This document shows, one piece after another, positions 1 to 9,052 of a stretch of 64,000 nt of DNA. The translations under genes were made by a program, and so were the position numbers. The notes beneath the pieces are model-generated. The model saw only the letters and a list, made by a program, of their open reading frames with translations. It had not been told where the DNA came from and did no database searches. Position 1 is the first letter of the stretch. Each line of letters starts with the position of its first letter. This DNA comes from Cellulomonas fimi (lineage in GTDB: Bacteria; Actinomycetota; Actinomycetes; Actinomycetales; Cellulomonadaceae), in contig NZ_CP110680.1 in NCBI RefSeq assembly GCF_028583725.1, positions 1,426,001 to 1,490,000 on the forward strand, in the 5' to 3' direction.

Positions 1-2
1 CC

Positions 3-236
3 GCCGACCCGACGTCACGCGGCACGTCCGCGCGCAACCGCCTGCCCGGGCTCGTGACGCGCGTCGTGACCGACACGGTCATGGCGCAGGTCGAGATGCA
101 GTGCGGGCCGTTCCGGGTCGTGTCGCTCATGTCCACCGAGGCGGTCCGCGAGCTCGGCCTCGAGGTCGGGTCGCTCGCGGTCGCCGTGGTGAAGGCGACG
201 ACCGTCGTGGTCGAGACGTCAGGGGGAGGTCGGTGA
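3..236 (+). CDS. TOBE (molybdopterin-binding) domain protein, 5' truncated
   Basis: The frame is open from the left edge and stops at 234-236, so only the C-terminal 77 codons or so are present. The visible part reads SARNRLPG, then GLVTRVV..VMAQVEM, then VVSLMSTEAV and VAVVKATTVVVE, which is the pattern of a TOBE/Mop molybdate-binding domain. In actinobacteria such domains often follow a short helix-turn-helix and sit just before modA; the missing N-terminus could hold that part. The stop codon overlaps the GTG start of modA (GTGA), so the two are translationally coupled. Likely role: molybdate sensing or storage; the family call is good, the exact role is inferred. Confidence 0.75.
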   Translation, partial: ADPTSRGTSARNRLPGLVTRVVTDTVMAQVEMQCGPFRVVSLMSTEAVRELGLEVGSLAVAVVKATTVVVETSGGGR

Positions 237-1066
237 CGGGTCGCGGCCCGCGGTCGCACGCGCTGCTCGGCGCCGTCGTCGCGCTCGTCGCGCTCGCGGG
301 CTGCACGGCGTCGCCCGGCGCCGCACCGACCGCCGCGACGGGCGCGAGCGGGTCGGCCGACGCGCTCACCGGCACGCTCACGGTGTTCGCCGCCGCGTCG
401 TTGAAGCCCGCGTTCGACGAGCTCACCTCCGCCTTCGCGGACGCGCACCCCGCCGTCGACGTGCGGCCCGCGACCTACGACGGGTCGTCGACGCTCGCGA
501 CGCAGCTCGTCGCGGGCGCCCGCGCCGACGTCCTCGCGTCCGCCGACGAGTCGACGATGGCGACCGTCGTCGACGCCGGCCTGGTCGAGGGCGCGCCGAC
601 CGTGTTCACGACCAACACCCTGCAGGTCGTGGTGCCGGCGGGGAACCCGCGGGGCGTCGCGTCGCTCGCCGACCTGGCCGCGCTCGCGTCGTCCGGCGGC
701 CGCGTCGTGCTGTGCGCCGTGCAGGTGCCGTGCGGCGCCGCGTCGCAACGGGTCCTCGCCGCCGCCGGGGTGACGCTCGCACCCGCGAGCGAGGAGCAGA
801 GCGTCACCGCGGTGCTCACCAAGGTCGCCGCGGGGGAGGCGGACGCGGGGCTCGTGTACCGGACGGACGTGCTCGCCGCGGGCGACGACGTCGAGGGCGT
901 GGACGTCGACGAGGCCGCGGACGCCGTCAACCGGTACCCGATCGCCGTGCTCGGCACCGGCGTCCGGTCGGCGCCGGACGCCGCCGTCGCGCAGGCGTTC
1001 GTCGACCTCGTGCTGTCCGACGCGGGCCGGCGGGTGCTCGCCGCGCACGGGTTCGTCGCGCCGTGA
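233..1066 (+). CDS. modA: Molybdate ABC transporter, substrate-binding lipoprotein ModA
   Basis: 277 residues. A short basic N-terminus and hydrophobic stretch end in the lipobox LAGC, so the mature protein should be lipid-anchored outside the membrane. Then LTVFAAASLKPAFDEL, the classic start of ModA proteins, YDGSSTLATQLVAGARADV, and VPCGAASQRVL. The GTG at 233 has a GGGGGAGG ribosome site a few bases upstream and overlaps the previous stop; a longer reading from 101 would lie inside the TOBE gene. It binds molybdate (or tungstate) and hands it to ModB. The gene overlaps modB by 4 nt. It fits the window's need for Mo by nitrate reductase (4692-8981) and the sulfite-oxidase-like protein. Confidence 0.93.
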   Translation: MTGRGPRSHALLGAVVALVALAGCTASPGAAPTAATGASGSADALTGTLTVFAAASLKPAFDELTSAFADAHPAVDVRPATYDGSSTLATQLVAGARADVLASADESTMATVVDAGLVEGAPTVFTTNTLQVVVPAGNPRGVASLADLAALASSGGRVVLCAVQVPCGAASQRVLAAAGVTLAPASEEQSVTAVLTKVAAGEADAGLVYRTDVLAAGDDVEGVDVDEAADAVNRYPIAVLGTGVRSAPDAAVAQAFVDLVLSDAGRRVLAAHGFVAP

Positions 1067-1908
1067 CGTCCGTCCCGGTCGAGCGCGGGCCGACGACGGG
1101 CGTCGTCGACCGGCCGGTGGGCGTCACCCCGCTGCTGCTGCGGCTGCCGGCCGCCCTCGCGCTCGGGCTCCTCGTGCTGCCCGTCGTCGCGCTCGTCGTG
1201 CGCGCCGACTGGGCGTCGTTGCCCGCCGACGTCACGTCGCCCGAGGCGGTGTCCGCGCTCGGCCTGTCGCTCGTGACGTCGACGGCGTCGACCGTGGCCT
1301 GCCTGGTGCTCGGCGTGCCGCTCGCGGTCGTGCTCGCCCGCTCGCGCGGCTGGACCGCCGACGTGCTGCGTGCGCTCGTGACGCTCCCGCTCGTGCTCCC
1401 GCCGACCGTCGGCGGCATCGCGCTGCTGTTCCTGCTCGGCCGCCGCGGGCTGCTCGGGCAGGCGCTCGACACCTGGTTCGGCCTGACGATCCCCTTCACG
1501 ACGCTGGCCGTCGTCATCGCCCAGACGTTCGTCGCGATGCCGTTCCTCGTGCTCGGTGTCGAGGGCGCGCTGCGGACCGTCGGCACTCGGTACGAGACCG
1601 TCGCCGCGACGCTCGGTGCGGGGCGGTGGACGGTGCTGCGCCGCGTGACGCTGCCCCTCGTCGCGCCCGGCCTGGTGAGCGGCACCGTCCTGTGCTTCGC
1701 GCGCGCGCTCGGCGAGTTCGGAGCGACCGCCCTGTTCGCGGGCAGCACGGCCGGCGTCACGCGGACCATGCCGCTCGCGATCTACGCCGCGTTCAACGGC
1801 GCGGGGGTCTCGCAGGGCACCGCCGTCGCCCTGTCGCTCCTCCTGGTCGTCGCGGCGGTCGCCGTGCTGCTCGCCGCGCGTGCGTGGCGACCCGGGCGGG
1901 CGGCGTGA
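1063..1908 (+). CDS. modB: Molybdate ABC transporter permease ModB
   Basis: 281 residues with about five or six hydrophobic segments. The ABC permease coupling loop is visible near residue 180-200 (YETVAATLGAGRWTVLRRVT, an EAA-type motif), and LPLVLPPTVGGIALL is typical of ModB/CysT permeases. The GTG start at 1063 overlaps the modA stop (GTGA). It forms the membrane channel of the molybdate importer with ModC. About 40 nt separate it from modC, in the same direction, so this is one operon. Confidence 0.93.
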   Translation: MTSVPVERGPTTGVVDRPVGVTPLLLRLPAALALGLLVLPVVALVVRADWASLPADVTSPEAVSALGLSLVTSTASTVACLVLGVPLAVVLARSRGWTADVLRALVTLPLVLPPTVGGIALLFLLGRRGLLGQALDTWFGLTIPFTTLAVVIAQTFVAMPFLVLGVEGALRTVGTRYETVAATLGAGRWTVLRRVTLPLVAPGLVSGTVLCFARALGEFGATALFAGSTAGVTRTMPLAIYAAFNGAGVSQGTAVALSLLLVVAAVAVLLAARAWRPGRAA

Positions 1909-1948
1909 GCGGCGGGCGGACGGGCCGGGCGGACGGCCGGGGGCGGGC

Positions 1949-3100
1949 GTGGTGAGCGGACGGGAGGCTGCGGGCCGGACGAGCCCGCGCGCGGGATCGG
2001 CGGGTGCGCTGGTCGCGGACGTCCGGGTCCGCCGCGGCGGGTTCGTGCTCGACGCCGCCCTGCAGGTCGAGCCCGGGACGGTCGTCGCGGTGCTCGGCCC
2101 GAACGGCGCGGGCAAGTCGACGCTGCTCGACGTCCTCGCGGGCCTGCTCGTCCCGGCCGAGGGCACCGTCCGGACGGGGGAGCGGGTCCTCACGGCCGTC
2201 GCCGCCGGCGGCCGCGCGACGGTCGTGCGTCCCGAGCGCCGGTCCGTCGGGCTGCTCGGTCAGGACCCGCTCGTCTTCCCGCACCTCACCGCACGCGAGA
2301 ACGTCGCCTTCGCCGTCCGGGCGCGCGGTGGCGGCGGCGGTGGCGCACGGTCCGCACGGGTCGAGGCGGACGAGTGGCTCCGCCGCGTCGACCTGGCCGG
2401 GCTCGCCGACCGCCGACCGGCCGCGCTCTCCGGCGGGCAGCGGCAGCGCGTCGCGCTCGCCCGCGCACTGGCCGCCCGCCCCGTCGCGCTGCTGCTCGAC
2501 GAGCCCTTCGCCCAGCTCGACGTCCGGACCGCCGCCGCGCTGCGCGACCTGGTCCGCCGCGAGGTCCGTGAGACCCGGACGGCCGCCGTGCTGGTCACGC
2601 ACGACGCGCTCGACGCGCTCACGCTCGCCGACGAGGTGCTCGTCCTGGTCGACGGCGCGGTCGTCGAGCGCGGGCGGCCCGCGGACGTGCTCGGCGACCC
2701 GGCGCACCCGTTCACGGCAGCCCTGGGCGGCACGAACCTCCTGCTCGGCACCGTCGAGGACGGCCCGTCCGGCCCGGAGCTCGTCACGGCCGACGGGCTG
2801 CGCGTCCCGTGCCCGCCGGGTGTCCCGCCCGGCGCGCCCGCCCGCCTGACGTTCGCACCGCCCGCGGTCGAGGCCCGGTCGGGTGACGAGCCGACGGCCG
2901 TCGAGGTCACGGGGGTCGCACGCTGGACGGCGCGCGTCGTCGACCTCGAACCCGGCACGACGGGCGTGCGCGTCCGCACCAGCGGCGACGTGCTCGTCGA
3001 CGTCCCGCTGCCGGACCTCGCGGCGCTCGACCTGCGCGTGGGCGCACCCCTCGTCCTGACCGTCCCGCACGCCCAGCAGCGCCTGCGCCCGCGTCCCTGA
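1949..3100 (+). CDS. modC: Molybdate ABC transporter ATP-binding protein ModC
   Basis: 383 residues. Walker A GPNGAGKST, Q-loop LLGQDPLVFP, signature LSGGQRQRVALARALA and Walker B LLLDEPFAQLD are all intact. The C-terminal third (ARWTARVVDLEPGTTGVRV...) is a Mop/TOBE-like regulatory domain as in ModC. Two adjacent GTG codons at 1949 and 1952 follow a GGGGGCGGG stretch and are the best starts; a longer frame from 1880 would overlap the end of modB and adds an unfamiliar Arg-rich stretch. It energises molybdate import at the cytoplasmic face. Confidence 0.92.
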   Translation: MVSGREAAGRTSPRAGSAGALVADVRVRRGGFVLDAALQVEPGTVVAVLGPNGAGKSTLLDVLAGLLVPAEGTVRTGERVLTAVAAGGRATVVRPERRSVGLLGQDPLVFPHLTARENVAFAVRARGGGGGGARSARVEADEWLRRVDLAGLADRRPAALSGGQRQRVALARALAARPVALLLDEPFAQLDVRTAAALRDLVRREVRETRTAAVLVTHDALDALTLADEVLVLVDGAVVERGRPADVLGDPAHPFTAALGGTNLLLGTVEDGPSGPELVTADGLRVPCPPGVPPGAPARLTFAPPAVEARSGDEPTAVEVTGVARWTARVVDLEPGTTGVRVRTSGDVLVDVPLPDLAALDLRVGAPLVLTVPHAQQRLRPRP

Positions 3101-3169
3101 CGCACGTCGCCGTCCCCACGGCGCCGGCCGCGCGGGGCCACGACCTCACAGCCGCCGCCGGCACCCCGT

Positions 3170-3233
3170 GCGGGAAGTGTTCCCGCCGCGCAACGCAGCC
3201 GGGGGGTGGGACGAAACATGCCGTTCGTAGCGT
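3170..3233 (+). promoter_or_regulatory. narK promoter: palindrome at about -62, shared ACGAAAC element, -10 TAGCGT
   Basis: Seen directly: a perfect inverted repeat GCGGGAA-GTG-TTCCCGC (3170-3186), GCAAC at 3190-3194, ACGAAAC at 3211-3217 and TAGCGT at 3228-3233, which fits the actinobacterial -10 (TAnnnT). If transcription starts about 7 nt past the -10, the palindrome centre lies near -62, a usual activator position. No good -35 hexamer is present. The same elements at the same distances occur before nirB (16650-16713). The activator is not identified. Confidence 0.6.
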
Positions 3234-3273
3234 CGCCTGCGTCCGAGCCCCCATCCCCCTCCCGGAGGTCCCC

Positions 3274-4659
3274 ATGGCGACACCGCTCGCGACCACCGAC
3301 GCCGCAGCGTCGGCCCCCACCACGACCGGCGCGACCCCCGTCGCCACCGGTGCCCCGCTCACCGTCCGCCCCGGCCGCTGGATCGACGGCTGGAACCCCG
3401 AGGACTCGGGTCAGTGGCGGTCCGTCGGCAAGGCGATCGCCACCCGCAACCTCGGGCTCTCGGTGTTCGCCGAGTTCCTCGGGTTCGCCGTCTGGGCGCT
3501 GTGGAGCATCGTCGTGCCGCAGCTCCCGGCCGCGGGCTTCGCACTCACGGTCGACCAGATGTTCTGGCTGATCGCGGTGCCGAGCCTCGTCGGCGCGTCG
3601 CTGCGCATCCCCTACACGTTCGCGGTGCCGGTGTTCGGCGGCCGGAACTGGACCATCGTGTCCGCGCTGCTGCTGCTCATCCCGACGAGCGCCCTCGCGA
3701 TCGCGGTGCAGAACCCCGACACCCCGTTCGGCGCGCTGCTCGCGATCGCCGCGCTCGCGGGCGTCGGTGGCGGCAACTTCGCGTCGTCGATGGCGAACAT
3801 CTCGTTCTTCTACCCGGAGGCGGAGAAGGGCAAGGCGCTCGGCCTCAACGCCGCGGGCGGCAACATCGGGACGGCCGCGGTCCAGCTCGCGGTGCCGCTG
3901 GTCATCGTCGGCGCGGCTGGCCTGCAGCTCGAGCGTGCGGGGCTCATGTTCATCCCGCTCGCGATCCTCGCGGCCTTCCTGGCGTGGCGGTTCATGGACA
4001 ACCTGTCGAACGCCAAGGCCGACCCGCGGGCGTACGGCGTCGCGACGCGCGACAAGCACACCTGGATCATCTCGTTCATCTACATCGGCACGTTCGGGTC
4101 GTTCATCGGCTTCTCCGGGGCGTTCCCCACGCTGCTCAAGGGCCAGTTCCCCGAGGTCACGATGTCGATCGCGTTCGCCGGCGCGCTCGTCGGCTCGGTC
4201 GCGCGGCCGCTCGGCGGCACGCTCGCCGACAAGCTCGGCGGCGCCAAGGTGACGATCGCGGCGTTCGCGGTCATGGCGGCGGGCACGATCGGCGCGATCT
4301 TCGCGCTGCGGGCCCACCACTTCCTCGGGTTCTTCCTGTCGTTCCTGCTGCTGTTCGTCGCGACGGGCGCGGGCAACGGGTCGGTCTACCGGATGATCCC
4401 GGCGGTGTTCCGCTTCGGCGCGACCGACGAGACGCGCGCGAGCCGGGCCAAGGCCGCGGCCGGCTGCATCGGCATCGCGGGCGCGGTCGGCGCGATCGGC
4501 GGGTTCCTCGTGCCCCGCGGGTTCGCCGTCTCGACGTCACTGACCGGAAACATCCAGGCGGCACTCTGGGTGATCGTCGGGACGTACGCGGTCATGGCTC
4601 TCACCACGTGGGCGGTCTACCAGCGTCGCGGCTCGGCCTTCGGCTCCACCGTCATCTGA
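3274..4659 (+). CDS. narK: NarK-type MFS nitrate/nitrite transporter
   Basis: 461 residues, about 12 hydrophobic segments. The N-terminal VFAEFLGFAVWALWSIVVPQ and RIPYTFAVPVFGGRNWT are nitrate-transporter hallmarks, as are the Gly-rich signatures LAGVGGGNFASSMANI and LNAAGGNIGTAAVQ, and the later GAGNGSVYRMIP. ATG at 3274 follows GGAGG at a good distance. It lies 32 nt before the fused nitrate reductase in the same direction, so it most likely imports nitrate for assimilation and may export excess nitrite. Its promoter resembles that of nirB. Confidence 0.93.
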   Translation: MATPLATTDAAASAPTTTGATPVATGAPLTVRPGRWIDGWNPEDSGQWRSVGKAIATRNLGLSVFAEFLGFAVWALWSIVVPQLPAAGFALTVDQMFWLIAVPSLVGASLRIPYTFAVPVFGGRNWTIVSALLLLIPTSALAIAVQNPDTPFGALLAIAALAGVGGGNFASSMANISFFYPEAEKGKALGLNAAGGNIGTAAVQLAVPLVIVGAAGLQLERAGLMFIPLAILAAFLAWRFMDNLSNAKADPRAYGVATRDKHTWIISFIYIGTFGSFIGFSGAFPTLLKGQFPEVTMSIAFAGALVGSVARPLGGTLADKLGGAKVTIAAFAVMAAGTIGAIFALRAHHFLGFFLSFLLLFVATGAGNGSVYRMIPAVFRFGATDETRASRAKAAAGCIGIAGAVGAIGGFLVPRGFAVSTSLTGNIQAALWVIVGTYAVMALTTWAVYQRRGSAFGSTVI

Positions 4660-4691
4660 CCTGACCCCCGATCCCCGGAGGACATCCCAGC

Positions 4692-7600
4692 GTGACGGCC
4701 ATCGCGACCGCGCAGCACGAGCACACGGCGACGACCCAGGTCGCGACCGTGTGCTCGTACTGCGGTGTGGGCTGCGGCGTGCTGCTCGACGTCGTCGACG
4801 ACGGCGCGGGCCGCACGGTCCGCAGGGCCAGCGGCGACAAGTCGCACCCGGCGAACCACGGACGTCTGTGCACCAAGGGCGCGACGACGGCCGACCTGCT
4901 CGCGGCGGGCGGGCGGCTGTCGACCGCGCTCGTCCGCCCCGAGCGGGGGGCCGAGCCGGTTCCGACGGGCGTCGACGAGGCGGTCGCGACCGTCGCGCGC
5001 CGGCTGCGCGAGATCGTCGACCGCGACGGCCCCGACGCGGTCGCGCTGTACGTGTCCGGGCAGATGAGCATCGAGGCGCAGTACCTCGCGAACAAGCTCG
5101 CGAAGGGGTACCTGCGGACCAACCAGATCGAGTCGAACTCGCGGCTGTGCATGGCGAGCGCGGGCACCGGGTACAAGCTGTCGCTGGGCTCGGACGGCCC
5201 GCCCGGGTCGTACGACGACCTCGACCACGCGGACGTGTTCCTCGTCATCGGCGCGAACATGGCCGACTGCCACCCGATCCTGTTCCTGCGGCTGCTCGAC
5301 CGGGTCAAGGCGGGCGCCAAGCTCATCGTCGTCGACCCGCGCCGCACGGCCACCGCCGAGAAGGCGGACCTGTTCCTCCAGGTGCGGTCGGGCACGGACA
5401 TCGCGCTGCTCAACGGCCTGCTGTACCTGCTGGTCGAGGCGGGCGCGGTCGACGAGCAGTTCGTCGCGGAGCACACCGAGGGCTGGGACGCGATGCCGCC
5501 GTTCCTCGCGGACTACCCGCCGGACGTCGTCGCGGGGATCACGGGCGTCGCGGAGGAGGACCTGCGGGCGGCGGCGGCGCTGATCGCGGGCGCGGAGAAC
5601 TGGGTGTCCTGCTGGACGATGGGGCTCAACCAGTCGACGCACGGCACCTGGAACACGAACGCCCTGGTCAACCTCCACCTCGCGACGGGCGCGATCTGCC
5701 GGCAGGGGAGCGGGCCGTTCTCGCTCACAGGCCAGCCGAACGCCATGGGCGGCCGCGAGATGGGTTACATGGGGCCCGGCCTGCCCGGACAGCGCACGGT
5801 GCTCGACCCGGCGGACCGCGCGTTCGTCGAGGACCTCTGGGGCCTGCCCGACGGGACGATCCGGTCCGACGGTGTCGGGCGCGGCACGATCGAGATGTTC
5901 GGGCGCATGGCCGCGGGCGAGATCAAGGCCTGCTGGGTGATCTGCACGAACCCCGTCGCGTCCGTCGCGAACCGGCGCACCGTCATCGAGGGCCTCGAGA
6001 ACGCCGAGCTCGTCGTGACGCAGGACGTCTACGCCGAGACCGAGACCAACGCGTACGCCGACGTCGTCCTGCCCGCCGCGATGTGGACCGAGGGCGACGG
6101 CGTCATGGTCAACAGCGAACGCAGCATGACGCTCGCCCGCCGCGCGCTGGACCCGCCCGGTGAGGCGCTGCCCGACTGGGTGCTGATCGCGCGCGTCGCG
6201 ACCGCCATGGGCTACGACGGCTTCGCGTACGCCTCGTCGGAGGAGGTGTTCGAGGAGATCCGGCGGACCACGAACCCGCGGACCGGCTACGACCTGCGCG
6301 GCGTCACGTACGACCGGCTGCGTGCGGCTCCCGTGCAGTGGCCCTCGGCGTCCGTCGACGGGCCGGCCCGCAACCCCGTCCGGTACCGCAACGACGGCGT
6401 CCACCAGCCGCTGCTCGTGCACGAGGACGGGACCGTCCCGCGCCTGCGGTTCGCGACCCCGTCCGGCCGCGCGGTCTTCCACCCGCGCCCGCACCTGCCG
6501 GCGACGGAGATGCCGGACGACGACTACCCGTTCCTGCTCAACACCGGCCGCGTCCAGCACCAGTGGCACACGCTCACCAAGACGGGCCGCGTCGAGAAGC
6601 TCACCCGGCTCAACCCGGGCCCGTTCGTCGAGCTGCACCCGGACGACGCGTCGCGGCTCGGGGTGCTCGACGGCGCGACCGTCGAGGTCGCCTCCCGCCG
6701 CGGCCGGGCCGTCCTGCCCGCCGTCGTCACGGACCGTGTCCGCCCCGGGTCGCTCTTCGCGCCGTTCCACTGGAACGACCTGTTCGGCGAGTACCTGTCC
6801 GTCAACGCCGTCACGAACGACGCCGTCGACCCGCTGTCGTTCCAGCCCGAGCTCAAGGTGTGCGCGGTGTCCGTGACGCTCGTCGCGCCCCCGCCCGCGC
6901 CGACGCCCCGCACGTCCGTGTCAGCCGGGCCGGCTGCCACCGACGTCGAGGCGGACCCGGCCGGCTGGCCGCACGCCCCCGTCGGGCCGCCGGGCGACGA
7001 GCCCGTCACCGACGGCGCGCGGGCGATGCGCGCGCTCGCGGGAGCGCTCGGGCTCGAGGACTTCGGTCCGCCCGTGCTCGGCGACGACGAGCGCCGCTAC
7101 CTGGCGGGCTTCCTCGCCGGGCTCGGCGGCGGCGACGTCACCGGCACGCCCGTGCTGCCGCCGACCGCCCCGCTCGACGGCACGTCGGCGCTCTGGGTGG
7201 ACGGCTTGCTCGCGGGCATGTTCTCGCGGGCACCGCAGCCGTCCTCGCGCGGTGCGGCGCACGCCCGACCGGCCGGGGAGGCCGCGCCCGTACGGCCGCT
7301 CGTCGTGCTGTGGGCGTCGCAGACCGGCACGTCGGAGGAGATCGCGGCGCGGGTCGCGGCCCGGCTGACCGACGGCGGGCGCACGCCCGAGGTCCTCGCG
7401 ATGGACGACGCCGTCGGCGCGCTGCCACGCCGGGCCGACCTCGTGGTCGTGACCAGCACGTTCGGCGACGGCGACGCGCCCGACAACGGCACGGCGTTCT
7501 GGGAGGCGCTCGCCGACCCGGAGGCGCAGCGCCTCGACGGCACGCGGTTCGCGGTCCTCGCGCTCGGCGACTCCAGCTACGACCAGTTCTGCGGGCACGG

Positions 7601-8981
7601 CCGGCGCGTCGACCGGCGCCTCGAGGAGCTCGGCGCGCAGCGGCTCGTCGACCGCGGCGAGTGCGAGCCGGGCGACGACGAGAGCGCCGAGCGGTGGGCC
7701 GACCGTGTCGTCGCGCTGCTCACGGGCGACGCGACGGCGGCCGACGGCGGCGACACCTCCGCGTCCGACGACGCCCCGGCCGCGGACCCGTGCGCCGAGG
7801 TCGTCGAGCGTGCGGCGACGGACCCCGACGCGGCGGCCGCAGCGCCTCCCGCACGCGCGACGCGCGCCCGACCGGGCGTCGCCCGGCTCGTCGGGAACCG
7901 CCTGCTCAACCTGCCGGGCTCCGCGAAGGAGGTCCGCGAGGTGTGGTTCGACACGTCGCAGTCGCCCGCACCGCTGCCGTACGCGGCGGGTGACGCGCTC
8001 GCGATCCGGCCGGTGAACGCCGGGTCGCTCGTCGAGGAGTGGCTCGCCGCCACGGGGACGGACGCCGACGCGCCCGTCGCCGTCGACGGGCTCGGCACCG
8101 TGCCCTTCGCGGTCGCGCTGCGCGACGAGCTCGACATCACCCGCCCGTCGCAGGACCTCCTGCGGTTCGTGCACGAGCGGTCGGGCAGCGAGCGGCTGCG
8201 CCGCCTGCTCCGCTCGGAGAACCGCAACGACCTCGCGAAGTGGCTGTGGGGCCGGCAGGCCGTCGACGTCGTCGGGGAGCTGCGCGTCGACGCGACGGCC
8301 CAGGAGTGGACCGACGTGCTGCGCCGCCTCCAGCCCCGGCAGTACTCGATCTCGTCGTCGCCGCTGGTCGACCCGCACCGCATCCGCCTGACGATGTCCG
8401 TCGTGCGGTACGAGGGCCCGTCCGGGGCGGCGCGCGGCGGGGTGTGCTCGACGTTCCTCGCCGACGCGGGCCCCGACCTGGCCGTGTCCGCGTACGTGCA
8501 GCCGTCCGCGCACTTCCACCCGCCGGCCGACCCGACGACCCCCATGGTGATGGTCGGCCCCGGCACCGGCGTCGCGCCGTTCCTCGGGTTCCTGGCCGAG
8601 CGGCGCGCGCTCGGGCACACCGGGGACAACTGGCTGTTCTTCGGCGAGCAGCACGCGGCGACGGACTTCTACTACCGCGACGAGCTCGACGCGCTGCGCT
8701 CCGACGGCCTGCTCACGCGGCTCGACACGGCGTTCTCGCGCGACCAGCGGTCGAAGGTCTACGTGCAGGACCGCATGCGCGAGCACGGCCCGCAGCTGTG
8801 GGCGTGGCTCGAGCGCGGCGCGCACGTGTACGTGTGCGGCGACGCGTCGCGCATGGCGAAGGACGTCGACGCGACCCTCCGCGAGGTCGTCGCGGTGCAC
8901 GGCGGACTGGACGCGGACGACGCGGCCGCGTACGTCAAGCGCCTGTCCTCCGAGCGCCGGTACGCGCGCGACGTGTACTGA
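4692..8981 (+). CDS. Assimilatory nitrate reductase fused to a CysJ-like flavoprotein (bifunctional)
   Basis: 1,429 residues in one unbroken frame; GTG start preceded by CCGGAGG. Residues 1-730 are a molybdopterin nitrate reductase: [4Fe-4S] cysteines C21, C24, C28 and C60, the Mo-ligand region SRLCMAS (C153), and the cofactor-binding C-terminal barrel. About residues 868-1010 are a flavodoxin (WASQTGTSEEIAA), preceded by a short CysJ-like leader. About 1085-1290 bind FAD (RQYSISSSP) and the rest binds NADPH (GPGTGVAPFLGFL, VYVCGDASRMAKDV). The protein can thus pass electrons from NADPH through FAD and FMN to Fe-S and Mo inside one chain, replacing separate NasB/ferredoxin partners. Similar fusions are annotated in other actinobacteria. 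Cytoplasmic; no Tat signal. Confidence 0.92.
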   Translation: MTAIATAQHEHTATTQVATVCSYCGVGCGVLLDVVDDGAGRTVRRASGDKSHPANHGRLCTKGATTADLLAAGGRLSTALVRPERGAEPVPTGVDEAVATVARRLREIVDRDGPDAVALYVSGQMSIEAQYLANKLAKGYLRTNQIESNSRLCMASAGTGYKLSLGSDGPPGSYDDLDHADVFLVIGANMADCHPILFLRLLDRVKAGAKLIVVDPRRTATAEKADLFLQVRSGTDIALLNGLLYLLVEAGAVDEQFVAEHTEGWDAMPPFLADYPPDVVAGITGVAEEDLRAAAALIAGAENWVSCWTMGLNQSTHGTWNTNALVNLHLATGAICRQGSGPFSLTGQPNAMGGREMGYMGPGLPGQRTVLDPADRAFVEDLWGLPDGTIRSDGVGRGTIEMFGRMAAGEIKACWVICTNPVASVANRRTVIEGLENAELVVTQDVYAETETNAYADVVLPAAMWTEGDGVMVNSERSMTLARRALDPPGEALPDWVLIARVATAMGYDGFAYASSEEVFEEIRRTTNPRTGYDLRGVTYDRLRAAPVQWPSASVDGPARNPVRYRNDGVHQPLLVHEDGTVPRLRFATPSGRAVFHPRPHLPATEMPDDDYPFLLNTGRVQHQWHTLTKTGRVEKLTRLNPGPFVELHPDDASRLGVLDGATVEVASRRGRAVLPAVVTDRVRPGSLFAPFHWNDLFGEYLSVNAVTNDAVDPLSFQPELKVCAVSVTLVAPPPAPTPRTSVSAGPAATDVEADPAGWPHAPVGPPGDEPVTDGARAMRALAGALGLEDFGPPVLGDDERRYLAGFLAGLGGGDVTGTPVLPPTAPLDGTSALWVDGLLAGMFSRAPQPSSRGAAHARPAGEAAPVRPLVVLWASQTGTSEEIAARVAARLTDGGRTPEVLAMDDAVGALPRRADLVVVTSTFGDGDAPDNGTAFWEALADPEAQRLDGTRFAVLALGDSSYDQFCGHGRRVDRRLEELGAQRLVDRGECEPGDDESAERWADRVVALLTGDATAADGGDTSASDDAPAADPCAEVVERAATDPDAAAAAPPARATRARPGVARLVGNRLLNLPGSAKEVREVWFDTSQSPAPLPYAAGDALAIRPVNAGSLVEEWLAATGTDADAPVAVDGLGTVPFAVALRDELDITRPSQDLLRFVHERSGSERLRRLLRSENRNDLAKWLWGRQAVDVVGELRVDATAQEWTDVLRRLQPRQYSISSSPLVDPHRIRLTMSVVRYEGPSGAARGGVCSTFLADAGPDLAVSAYVQPSAHFHPPADPTTPMVMVGPGTGVAPFLGFLAERRALGHTGDNWLFFGEQHAATDFYYRDELDALRSDGLLTRLDTAFSRDQRSKVYVQDRMREHGPQLWAWLERGAHVYVCGDASRMAKDVDATLREVVAVHGGLDADDAAAYVKRLSSERRYARDVY

Positions 8982-8989
8982 CCGACACG

Positions 8990-9028
8990 GACGGAGGCGG
9001 ATCCCGCCGCAGCGGGTCCGCCTCCGTC
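8990..9028. terminator. Strong hairpin between nitrate reductase and the convergent esterase gene
   Basis: The arms GACGGAGGCGGA(T)CCCGC and GCGGGTCCGCCTCCGTC pair over 17 bp with one bulged T and a 4-5 nt loop, starting 9 nt after the nitrate reductase stop. No T-run follows on either strand, as is common in high-GC actinobacteria. It sits between two converging genes and can serve both directions. Confidence 0.85.
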
Positions 9029-9052
9029 GTGGTGAGCGCGTGCCGTCGCCCG

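Noticed and set aside
475..2193. Long open frames antisense to modABC
   Set aside because: In DNA this GC-rich, stop codons are rare in all frames. The antisense products are low-complexity Arg/Pro/Ala strings without domains, while modA, modB and modC on the other strand are unmistakable. The same holds for long shadow frames elsewhere (e.g. 29967-33791 minus, 39568-44079 minus beyond the dehydrogenase, 55206-60002 minus).
3190..3217. Complete GlnR box before narK
   Set aside because: Only one half-unit fits; GAAAC is one base out of phase with the required 11-bp spacing, and the matching gTnAc is missing.
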